Below are positions 57,782 through 64,000 of a stretch of DNA of 64,000 nucleotides, in pieces (within the stretch, counting starts at the first letter, position 1; each line of letters opens with the position of its first letter). Source of the stretch: JABDGM01 sp963738665 (GTDB lineage: Bacteria; Planctomycetota; Planctomycetia; Pirellulales; Lacipirellulaceae). The translations under genes were made by a program, and so were the position numbers. The stretch spans positions 544,521-608,520 of the forward strand of contig CAVTXL010000016.1 of the NCBI GenBank assembly GCA_963738665.1, given 5' to 3'. Under the pieces are notes generated by a model that saw only the letters and a program-made list of their open reading frames with translations, searched no databases and was not told where the DNA came from.

Positions 57782-59497
57782 TCAAGCGTAAATTATGGAT
57801 TTGCCACGAGCGCCAGTCGGAAGCCGGTGAAGGACAGGCTCACCTTGATCATTTGGTGCGCGTATATTTACCGGAATATTCGGGGCAGGAATGGAGTGAG
57901 GAGCGAGGGGGCTTGAAGTAGCGTCTTCGTCTGGGCAGGCAGCCAGCGACCATTCGGGCCGCGGCGATTGCGCATTATCAATGCATGCAATAGCTAATGG
58001 CGCGTAAAACCCCGCTGCCCGATCCACGGGAGTGAACTGCGGCACGGTCTGAAAATGGGGCGCACAGATCGTGGCCACCGTATTGCCAAAGGCCGCTTCC
58101 CGCTGGCCCCCCGCGGCCCCGTCGACTCGCGTCGCGGCGTGATTGGAATTAGGGTTAACACCCAACGTGCCGCTCCACCGCTCGTAGGGCCGGCCGCGGC
58201 GCTCATCGGCTTGATAAAACGCCAGAAATGTCAGCGTGTCCGCCGCCGCGAACTCGCGCTCGCCCGGCCCGCATTCGGTGGGGCGATACATCCGTCGCAG
58301 CGTGCCGGCGTTGAAATACGTCTGGTTCAGCACGTAGCCGTCGGCGAAGCTCGCTTCCAGCGGCGTCTCTTCCACCTCATGCGTATGGCCGTACACGATG
58401 TGCCGCGCCCGCCGATTGCGAAACTCGTCTTCGGCCAGGGCGTGAATGCAATACGAATTCGACGGCGCTCCGCGCACCTCGCGCAGCCAGGCATTGGTGT
58501 TCTTGCCCCAGTCGATCCGCGTCCGCCCGCCAAACCGCAGCGCCCGGGCCAGGCCGTCCACGATCAGGTTTCCGCGGGCCACAGCATTGCCCCTCACAAG
58601 GGACTGCTCCAACACGGCCTCGACCAACAGGTCCCACCGCTGCTTCACCCGCTGCCGCAAGGCTGCCGAAGGGCACGTCCGCGCCAAGAGTCCCTCCATC
58701 CACAACGGCGCCATCACGAGCGGACGCACGTCGCCGATTTCGGCCAGCCCGGCCAGCGCGGCTGGCGGCAGCCCGTCGGCGAAATTGCGTTCAATTTCAG
58801 CGGCGAACCGCACCAACAGCTCAATCACAATCGCGTCGCTGATGCTGCTCGTCTCACGATGGCCCTCATATGCGAGCGGGTCGAACTTGTCGCCATGCCG
58901 GGCCAGTACGCGATGCCGCCGCAGCGCTTGCAGCAGATCGCCGCTGTCCGTGGGCTCGTGGGCGAACGGCTCGTCCGGCTCGTTCGCCAGTCCCAGGTGG
59001 ACGACCAGTTGCCGCCGCAGCCGGTCGTAGTCCTGGCCCGGCAGGTGGAGAAACCAATCGTGGTTGCCGACCATGTAGTGAATTCGCACGGGGACTGCCG
59101 CATTGTCCGACGTAGCCGCCCGGCGGCCCATTTGGTTCGCCGGCGTCAGCCGCACCGCGCCCTGGGCGAGCGATCGCAGCACGCCCAGCGTGGCGTCGTT
59201 GTGCCGCACGATGTCGCCGGCGATCGACGTCACGGCCTCAGCCAGCGCCGGCGACGTCGGGTCATCCCACGGCCGCACGTCATAATCCAGCCAGCGACTC
59301 GAGTGCATGATGTCGAGCACGTCGCCCAGGAGCACCAGGTCGATCCGCTCCAGAGGCCGGTAACTGTCGTCCGACCGCGTCGAGGCGCTCGCCGCCAAGT
59401 CGACCATCCGTTCCGACAGCAAGTGGAATGCGTCGGGCGAGGCAGTCGGTCCGCACGTGCCGTCCGTCAGGTGCAAGTCGCTAATGACTACGAGCAT
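57782..59497 (-). CDS. Calcineurin-like metallophosphoesterase
   Basis: 571 residues with the full metal-site series: VVISDLHLTDG at the N-terminus, LVLLGDVLDIMHS (~residue 55), MVGNHDWFLHLPG (~145), RHGDKFDPLAYEGH (~200) and IVYGHTHEVEETP (~375), with a large helical insert between. The C-terminal ~120 residues are non-conserved and polar. It probably hydrolyses a phosphate monoester or diester, with two metals in the cytoplasm. The substrate is unknown. Monocistronic. Confidence 0.88.
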   Translation of the reverse strand: MLVVISDLHLTDGTCGPTASPDAFHLLSERMVDLAASASTRSDDSYRPLERIDLVLLGDVLDIMHSSRWLDYDVRPWDDPTSPALAEAVTSIAGDIVRHNDATLGVLRSLAQGAVRLTPANQMGRRAATSDNAAVPVRIHYMVGNHDWFLHLPGQDYDRLRRQLVVHLGLANEPDEPFAHEPTDSGDLLQALRRHRVLARHGDKFDPLAYEGHRETSSISDAIVIELLVRFAAEIERNFADGLPPAALAGLAEIGDVRPLVMAPLWMEGLLARTCPSAALRQRVKQRWDLLVEAVLEQSLVRGNAVARGNLIVDGLARALRFGGRTRIDWGKNTNAWLREVRGAPSNSYCIHALAEDEFRNRRARHIVYGHTHEVEETPLEASFADGYVLNQTYFNAGTLRRMYRPTECGPGEREFAAADTLTFLAFYQADERRGRPYERWSGTLGVNPNSNHAATRVDGAAGGQREAAFGNTVATICAPHFQTVPQFTPVDRAAGFYAPLAIACIDNAQSPRPEWSLAACPDEDATSSPLAPHSIPAPNIPVNIRAPNDQGEPVLHRLPTGARGKSIIYA

Positions 59498-60066
59498 GGG
59501 CCAGCCCCCCTTCGCGACACTACCCCGACTGCCGCCTGCAAAACAAGTTCTTGCCTGCGATTCGCCGACGATTGGCTCGCCCGCATGGCACTGTCTTGGC
59601 GAAACCGGGCCGCAACCGAACGCGGCCGCGGTTCGCCACGGCCGTAGGGTCGCTGCAAGGATCGGGCGAGCGAGAGTCCGCCGGTTCGTCTATTGAAGAT
59701 TCATCGGCTAGCGAATTTGCGGAACATAAGAGATGTTCCTGCCATGCTGGCTCCGGAAGTTGCCAGCAAGAATCGGGATTGGCGCTTGGGTGGGTGCCTC
59801 CGGACGAGCGCGAGCAACGTTCAAGCTCCCCAGTCAGATGCGCTGGCCGGGCAAAATAAGAAACACAGGCCGCCAGCCGACGAACAGTTCGCCAACTGGC
59901 GGCCCGGCAGGACTAATCGTACGTCCCGACTGGCCATGACGTCCGTCGCGGCCGTCGAAAAGTGTCTGCATGCAACTGGCGACGATTTTCGAGCCGACCA
60001 GCGGCAAATGGCTTGCAGCGACCCCTGCGGGCGGTCACTGCGAAGGCGTCGCCGAATTCGATCCAA
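59498..60066. other. Gap after the phosphoesterase gene
   Basis: About 570 nt with no gene I can support. The overlapping plus-strand frames (59551-59859, 59693-60070) are rich in Arg and Ser with no motif. It should hold the promoter of the leftward phosphoesterase gene. Confidence 0.45.
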
Positions 60067-60438
60067 CTAGAACCGCACACGGACCGCCACGCCGCTGCCA
60101 CCGTAGTAGGCCGGTCCGCCACCGTAGAAGACTGGATAGGCGTTATACACCGGCACCGCCGGCACAAACGGACCGTAAGCGCCCATCCGCACGGCCGCCG
60201 CTTCGTAGCCGCCGACGGGAATGGCCGCGTAGCCCACACCATAACCGAGACCGCCGTAGGAACCGAGACCGCCGTAGGAACCGAGACCGCCGTAGGAACC
60301 GAGACCGCTGTAACCAACGACCGGTGCGTATCCGTAGACGACGCGGCCGCCGTGATGGGCCTGGGCGGGGCTCGCGCTCAAGCCGGCCACTCCGATCGCC
60401 GCAACGCACGCAATCGCCAAAAACATGCGCCGAAACAT
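60067..60438 (-). CDS. Secreted Gly/Tyr-rich repeat protein
   Basis: 123 residues. A consensus ribosome site (AGGAGT, 7 nt before the ATG) and a signal peptide (FLAIACVAAIGVAGLSASPA, cleavage after AQA). The mature part is Gly/Tyr-rich with three SYGGLG copies, encoded by 18-nt tandem repeats at about 60251-60305 with near-identical bases. Such proteins may be part of the planctomycete cell envelope. No catalytic motif is present. Confidence 0.75.
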   Translation of the reverse strand: MFRRMFLAIACVAAIGVAGLSASPAQAHHGGRVVYGYAPVVGYSGLGSYGGLGSYGGLGSYGGLGYGVGYAAIPVGGYEAAAVRMGAYGPFVPAVPVYNAYPVFYGGGPAYYGGSGVAVRVRF

Positions 60439-60799
60439 GGGTCACTCCTTAGGCGCCTGCCGCGCCCACTCATGAAAGGGGGAATTTCCGTAAGGGCCCG
60501 CCTACCGGGCCACTTCCTGCCGACGACACAATGACAGCACATCGAGTGCCAATCGCCTAGGCCTCGGCAACAACTCATTGCCAAATACGAATTTGCGCTG
60601 TCACCACAATTTGGCACGAATCGTCGTGCGATTAGAAAGCGACATCAATTGTTAGACAGTGTGTCGTCGGTTCGATCTGGTCTACCAGATTTTGCGGCAG
60701 AGGGCAAATAGCGGCGAGTTCTGGTAGTGGGCCAGTTTGAAATTGAGAATTCTTGAATTGGGTTTGCCCGGTCGCGTGTCGGTTTGGCATAATGGACGT
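60439..60799. other. Gap up to the element's left end and first cargo gene
   Basis: It contains no gene. From 60723 rightward it is inside the mobile element (left terminal repeat). Left of that, near 60445-60480, is the leader of the Gly/Tyr-rich gene. Confidence 0.5.
60723..60752. repeat. Left terminal inverted repeat of the element
   Basis: GGTAGTGGGCCAGTTTGAA is followed by ATTGAGAATTC; it matches the inverted right end at 26 of 29 positions. Confidence 0.85.
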
Positions 60800-61066
60800 A
60801 TGCTAAACCGCTCACGCAAGAAAAAGCCGTCCCGCGACTTCAACGAAATCGCGCGATCCATTGTCGACCAGGCCACCGGCGAGGCCACGCCCTCGCCGGC
60901 CAAGAAGCCGGTTAAGAAGAAGAACCCGGCCGCCGTTGCCTTGGGGCGCAAGGGCGGATTGAAGGGCGGCAAGGCGCGCGCCGCGAAGCTCACAAAAGAA
61001 CAGTTAAGCGATTCGGGCAAGAAAGCTGCCCGTGCTCGCTGGGACAGGGCTAAGAACCAAGATTAG
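60800..61066 (+). CDS. Small basic KGG-type protein (element cargo)
   Basis: 88 residues from ATG at 60800; the in-frame extension to 60737 begins within the terminal repeat and is not credible. The N-terminal part is NRSRKKKPSRDFNEIARSI, the C-terminal part KKNPAAVALGRKGGLKGGKA then SGKKAARARWDR. The KGG repeat of short Gly/Lys-rich stress proteins is the nearest pattern. It has the highly basic character of a nucleic-acid-binding protein. Its stop overlaps that of the convergent unknown gene by 3 nt, so both genes are compact cargo. Role unknown. Confidence 0.7.
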   Translation: MLNRSRKKKPSRDFNEIARSIVDQATGEATPSPAKKPVKKKNPAAVALGRKGGLKGGKARAAKLTKEQLSDSGKKAARARWDRAKNQD

Positions 61067-61567
61067 CGTGGCTTGCGGGGCGGATACTTACCCGGAAACC
61101 GGCCCTCTACAACGTCGTCCGTGAAATCGAACGGAATCTGAATTGGCTTGTGCCCCTGATGGGTTTCCTGCCAATATGTATTGTCCCGGTCGAGTTGTCG
61201 CAAATCACCAACGACTTGTTCGCGTCGCTGGCGAAACGATCCTTCAATGTGATTGCGCGGCGCGTTCGCAATGTCCGCCCAAAAATACTGCTGCTTGTCT
61301 CCGCGTCTCTCGCGACAAACGTGCTTAGCTCTCACCGGCTGACCAGAGCTGTTTTTAATATATTGTTCGCATTGCCTTTGCGAAGTCTTGCTTGCATAAC
61401 CGCAATGAAATGTCGCGAGGTGGCATCCAACGACCAGTCCTAATAGCCCATTCTGCAAGTTCGGCAGTAGTTATCCTGACGCGCTTGGTTTCCGCCAGAT
61501 ATTCATCCGCGAAACCCTGCATCGATTCGAGATACGTCTTGCTAGTTCTTTTCGTTGTCGCAATCAT
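61063..61567 (-). CDS. Unknown third protein of the toxin-antitoxin operon (one frameshift)
   Basis: About 168 residues. ATG at 61567 has GGAG ~8-12 nt upstream and overlaps the 3' end of the antitoxin-peptidase gene by 26 nt. Readable blocks: SKTYLESMQGFADEYLAETK, ITTAELAEWAIRTGRWMPP, RDISLRLCKQDFAKAMR, then after a missing base near 61362 EQYIKNSSGQPVRAKHV, YFWADIANAPRNHIEGSF, QRREQVVGDLRQLDRDN and IQIPFDFTDDVVE. I recall similar unannotated proteins beside ImmA/IrrE-containing antitoxins, but know no function. The DFTDDV end could be an interaction tail. It is probably translationally coupled to the antitoxin. Confidence 0.7.
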
Positions 61568-62687
61568 CTTTTGTCTCCAAATTTGGCATGTTACCCCAAC
61601 CGTCTGTGACAGCTTGCCCGATAATATGTTCTCGAATTGAAACGAGCAGTTTTCTCAGTTGTCGCTGTTCAAGACCATCTGGATGATGGTGCAATTGGCC
61701 GACTACAATTCCTGGGTGCAACCCATGAACTTGAGCAAATTGCACGACACGCGATTGATAAAAATATCCGCCCGCCCTGGCAACGAACGAATTCAAATCG
61801 TCGGGGGGCACTAAATAATTTGCAGCTTCGCGATTTGCAACTACTTCAATTTCAGGCAGTTCACCACTGCGGGAGTCCAGGTCATTGTCGATAGTCGCAT
61901 TGTGGCGGTGCTTAATATGAACGATCTCATGCAGGATATTGAACCATAAATTGTCAATTCGGCCGTGCCGCAACGATATGGCGATCGCAGGCGATTGCTG
62001 ATCCAGCCAAAACGCAACCGCATCAATCTTTGTCCCAGTCAAGTGCTGGTTAATAACAAATCGAATTCCCATGTCGGCTAATTGTCTTGGAATCCGTCGC
62101 GCATCTTCTGGGTACGCCGCCAGCTTTAGTAGTTCCTCAATGCCACGTTCCAAATCACTTTCAACGTAAGTCGCAGCCGGCGCATGTTCGGCCAGTTGCC
62201 AGCACCGCCGATACCACGCAATTTGCGCTCGCCGTATCGCAGTCATACGAAGTAGCTTTTCCGCAGCAGCACGCACGGTCGGCTCATCGTTAATCGACCC
62301 AATGTCGAGAAACTCGCAAACAATCTTATCGAGTGCGTCTATATTCTTGGCGGGACGAATCCAGCCGCGCTTTGTGATTTCACTGATAGGCGCTTTACTG
62401 TAAATTGCGGCGCGCCGAGCTATATCTTTGTGTTCCTGCGCTGCCAACGATAATTCATACGATACCTGCAAATTCATCCACACTTCGGCACTTGTGCCGA
62501 ATGCCGTAGCAAGCTCGTGTGCCGTCTCTGGAGTAATAGCAGTTTTCCCCTGAAGCAGCCTGTTGATGTGTTGCCGAGTCCGTCCAGTCACTCTTGCCAA
62601 ATCATCCTGCGTCCAGCCCTTCCCATCCATAAACTCCTGTAGATATTCGCCCGGAGGAAAAGGCTCAACTGAAACACGGCGATTCAT
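61542..62687 (-). CDS. higA: HigA-type HTH antitoxin fused to ImmA/IrrE zinc peptidase
   Basis: 381 residues from ATG at 62687, 3 nt after the toxin stop; the ribosome site (AAGGGGTGA) lies in the last toxin codons. Residues ~10-70 are a HigA-type XRE domain (WTQDDLARVTGRTRQHINRL, TAITPETAHELATAFGTS). The rest is a DUF955/ImmA-IrrE metallopeptidase with HEIVH at about residue 250 and the downstream Glu-containing EVVANREAANYLVP, the usual zinc-ligand pattern. Such fusions couple DNA binding with regulated proteolysis, as in ImmA anti-repressor cleavage. The role here may be to degrade itself or the repressor under stress (inference). Confidence 0.9.
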   Translation of the reverse strand: MNRRVSVEPFPPGEYLQEFMDGKGWTQDDLARVTGRTRQHINRLLQGKTAITPETAHELATAFGTSAEVWMNLQVSYELSLAAQEHKDIARRAAIYSKAPISEITKRGWIRPAKNIDALDKIVCEFLDIGSINDEPTVRAAAEKLLRMTAIRRAQIAWYRRCWQLAEHAPAATYVESDLERGIEELLKLAAYPEDARRIPRQLADMGIRFVINQHLTGTKIDAVAFWLDQQSPAIAISLRHGRIDNLWFNILHEIVHIKHRHNATIDNDLDSRSGELPEIEVVANREAANYLVPPDDLNSFVARAGGYFYQSRVVQFAQVHGLHPGIVVGQLHHHPDGLEQRQLRKLLVSIREHIIGQAVTDGWGNMPNLETKDDCDNEKN

Positions 62688-62691
62688 GGCC

Positions 62692-62994
62692 TCACCCCTT
62701 GTGATAGTTTGTGACTTCGATGACATGAATGGTATTTTTTGGCGTCCCCTTTCTGATTTCAAAAACTAGTCGCCACTTTCCATCTACTTTCATCGAATAC
62801 TGCCCAACTCGGTCCCCCAGCAACTTTTCAAAGTGCTTTCCGGGGTAAGCTCGCAAATCCCTCTCGTCGGCAGCGTCCCGTATGTACCGCAGCAGCCTCT
62901 GATAAGCGCGGACAACGGACCTGTCGAACCTGCTTTGGCAGTGCTCGTTTGCCTCCAATTCATCCCAGTATGGATCAGCAAAGGTGACTTCCAC
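62692..62994 (-). CDS. higB: HigB-like (RelE/ParE superfamily) toxin
   Basis: 100 residues from GTG at 62994. AGGAG lies 7 nt upstream. The upstream TTG at 63024 cannot be used because it overlaps the promoter -10. Sequence: VTFADPYWDELEANE, FDRSVVRAYQRLLRYIRDA, KHFEKLLGDRVGQYSMKV, DGKWRLVFEIRKG, and the C-terminal IHVIEVTNYHKG, the RelE/HigB fold with its C-terminal YHK motif. HigB toxins cleave ribosome-bound mRNA. The toxin precedes the antitoxin, as in hig operons. Confidence 0.85.
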   Translation of the reverse strand: MEVTFADPYWDELEANEHCQSRFDRSVVRAYQRLLRYIRDAADERDLRAYPGKHFEKLLGDRVGQYSMKVDGKWRLVFEIRKGTPKNTIHVIEVTNYHKG

Positions 62995-63023
62995 GTGACG
63001 GCTCCTTTGGCCGCTGTATTGCA

Positions 63024-63052
63024 ATTATCGGCGAACCTCTGGCCTCTGTCAA
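63024..63052 (-). promoter_or_regulatory. Promoter of the toxin operon
   Basis: Read leftward: TTGACA (63052-63047), 17 nt, GATAAT (63029-63024). The -35 is perfect and the -10 has one mismatch. It lies ~30 nt before the GTG start of higB. Confidence 0.82.
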
Positions 63053-63060
63053 GTGTATTT

Positions 63061-63085
63061 GTAACAATGTCGATTACATTGTTAC
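63061..63085. promoter_or_regulatory. Perfect 10-5-10 palindrome between the divergent promoters
   Basis: GTAACAATGT, CGATT, ACATTGTTAC: a perfect inverted repeat that lies 8 nt from the -35 of the toxin operon and 7 nt from the -35 of the transposase. It is probably the operator of the HigA-type antitoxin. Confidence 0.78.
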
Positions 63086-63092
63086 ATACCTA

Positions 63093-63121
63093 TTGACAAT
63101 GCGTGAGCGGTCACGTATAAT
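63093..63121 (+). promoter_or_regulatory. Consensus sigma-70 promoter of the transposase
   Basis: TTGACA (63093-63098), exactly 17 nt, TATAAT (63116-63121), a perfect match to the consensus. The transposase ATG begins only 7 nt after the -10, so the transcript would be leaderless or nearly so. Confidence 0.88.
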
Positions 63122-63127
63122 ACGGGC

Positions 63128-63979
63128 ATGAACATACTATCCACCGAAAAGCGGGTTTCTGTCGTTTCGGCCCTAGTTGAAGGCTGTTCCATCCGATCCA
63201 CCGTCCGCATGACCGGCGTCGCAAAAGATACGGTTTTGAAGCTGCTTGGACAGGTCGGGAAGCCTGCCTGGAATACCAAGACAAGGTTTTACGGAACCTG
63301 CCTTGCAAGCGGATTGAATGCGATGAAATCTGGGCTTCTGCTATGCGAAAGACAAAAACGTGCCGGATCGATGCGGGGTCAGCCGGGAGTCGGTAGCATT
63401 TGGACCTGGACGGCCCTCGACGCCGAAACCAAGCTGATCGTTAGTTGGCGGTTGGGCGCTCGTGATGCTGCGAATGCCCACGCCTTCATCACGAACTATC
63501 GGAGCGGTTGTCGAATCGCGTACAGCTGACGACCGACGGGAACAGACTGTACCTGTAACCCGATCGACATGTATTTGAGGGCGACGTCGATTATGCCCAA
63601 TTGGTCAAGAATCTACGGCACGACCCGGACGAAGCCAGAAACTCAATACATCTCCCGGCAAGTGCCTAGGCGCCGACAAAAAGCAGATAGACGGCAACCC
63701 GGATATGTTGCTCATTTCAACGTGCTACGCCGAACGACAAAACTTCAACGTCAGAATGAAAAATCGCCGGTTCACCCGGCTGACAAACGCATTTAGCAAG
63801 AAAGCCGAAAACCTCGCCCACTCAATCGCCCTGGACTTCATGCACCACAACTTCTGCCGCAAGTCCATCAGACGATGAAGACAACCCCGGCCCGCGCGAT
63901 CGGCCTTGATAACCGAACCTGGAAGATTCGGGATATAGTGGAGTTGCTGCCAGCGGCGTGCCATAGGCAACAATTCTGA
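63128..63979 (+). pseudogene. IS1-family-like transposase with several frame changes
   Basis: From ATG at 63128 the first ~45 residues are intact (NILSTEKRVSVVSALVEGCS, RMTGVAKDTVLKLLGQVG). Then frames alternate, but all blocks are present: YQDKVLRNLPCKRIECDEIW, RGQPGVGSIWTWTALDAETK, LTTDG, GDVDYAQLVK, ERQNFNVRMKNRRFTRLTNA, FSKKAENLAHSIALDFMHHN and TPARAIGLDNRTWKIRDIVE, stop at 63977. DDE catalytic residues can be placed in DEIW, TTDG and ERQN. At least five single-base changes are needed to rejoin it. It may be truly decayed or may share the indel errors seen elsewhere in the window. Confidence 0.75.
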
Positions 63980-64000
63980 AATTCAAACTGGCCCACTACC
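63971..64000. repeat. Right terminal inverted repeat of the element
   Basis: The complement of the last 30 bases reads GGTAGTGGGCCAGTTTGAA then TTTCAGAATTG. It overlaps the transposase stop by a few bases and ends exactly at the window's end. Confidence 0.85.

Larger units (their letters stand above)
60723..64000. mobile_element. IS1-like transposon carrying a toxin-antitoxin cassette
   Basis: The element is bounded by inverted repeats. GGTAGTGGGCCAGTTTGAA starts at 60723, and its reverse complement ends exactly at 64000; over 29 bases 26 agree. Inside, from left: a small basic KGG-type gene (+), an unknown gene (-), higA-immA fusion (-), higB (-), a divergent promoter region and the transposase (+). 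The GC content is visibly lower than the flanks. The IR resembles the IS1 end (GGTGATGCTGCCAACTTA) in its first bases. Target-site duplication cannot be checked because the window ends at the right repeat. Confidence 0.8.

Noticed and set aside
58055..59647. 530-codon plus-strand frame opposite the phosphoesterase
   Set aside because: Arg/His/Gln-rich shadow; the other strand has all metal-site motifs.

Overview
The window looks like a chromosomal segment of a planctomycete, most likely of the Pirellulales type. This is inferred from the gene content: two DUF1559 proteins, a DUF1080 protein, two PQQ-like beta-propeller proteins, a UbiD decarboxylase beside MnmA, HrpB, many small secreted Gly/Tyr-rich or Cys-rich proteins, high GC, short intergenic repeats and few operons. 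No rRNA, tRNA or CRISPR array was recognised.

Layout. 1-11.5 kb: 3' end of dnaB, a double-thioredoxin lipoprotein, a pteridine-reductase-like SDR, a LOG protein, a beta-CASP MBL hydrolase, a short prepilin-peptidase-like protein, UbiD, mnmA and prfB (with its programmed +1 frameshift). 11.5-21.6 kb: hrpB, a DUF1080 protein, a protein with a repeated MSVxD motif, glnA, a hypothetical protein and a 2-hydroxyacid dehydrogenase. 22-35 kb: a BamA/Omp85 protein with a very long Pro-rich linker, a Gp49-like toxin/XRE antitoxin pair, secreted proteins, a GH2 glycosidase and a CusB/CusA-type heavy-metal RND pump. 35-46 kb: HAD phosphatase, MOSC protein, SthA-type transhydrogenase, polysaccharide export protein with a TPR partner, RNase Z-like MBL protein, Gfo/Idh/MocA oxidoreductase and small proteins. 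46-60.4 kb: degenerate receiver domain, two PQQ-propeller proteins, a strikingly Cys-rich secreted protein, FliN-like protein, nadA, tandem DUF1559 paralogues, a metallophosphoesterase and a Gly/Tyr-rich secreted protein.

The most interesting part is 60.7-64.0 kb. A ~3.28 kb element is bounded by near-perfect ~29-bp inverted repeats (60723 and 64000). It carries an IS1-family-like transposase and, as cargo, a HigB-like toxin, a HigA-type HTH fused to an ImmA/IrrE zinc peptidase, a third overlapping gene of unknown function and a small basic KGG-type protein. Toxin operon and transposase are divergent. Between them lie two back-to-back consensus sigma-70 promoters with a perfect 10-5-10 palindrome almost exactly midway between the two -35 boxes. 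This suggests, by inference, that the antitoxin may control both its own operon and transposition. The element is visibly poorer in GC than its surroundings.

Caution: at least 15 otherwise well-conserved genes carry single-base frameshifts (ubiD, mnmA, prfB, bamA, GH2, cusA, MOSC, nadA, a DUF1559 gene, the toxin-antitoxin genes and others). In most cases the frame is restored by adding one base. This looks like uncorrected indel error in the assembly rather than gene decay, so I give full-gene coordinates and flag each break.
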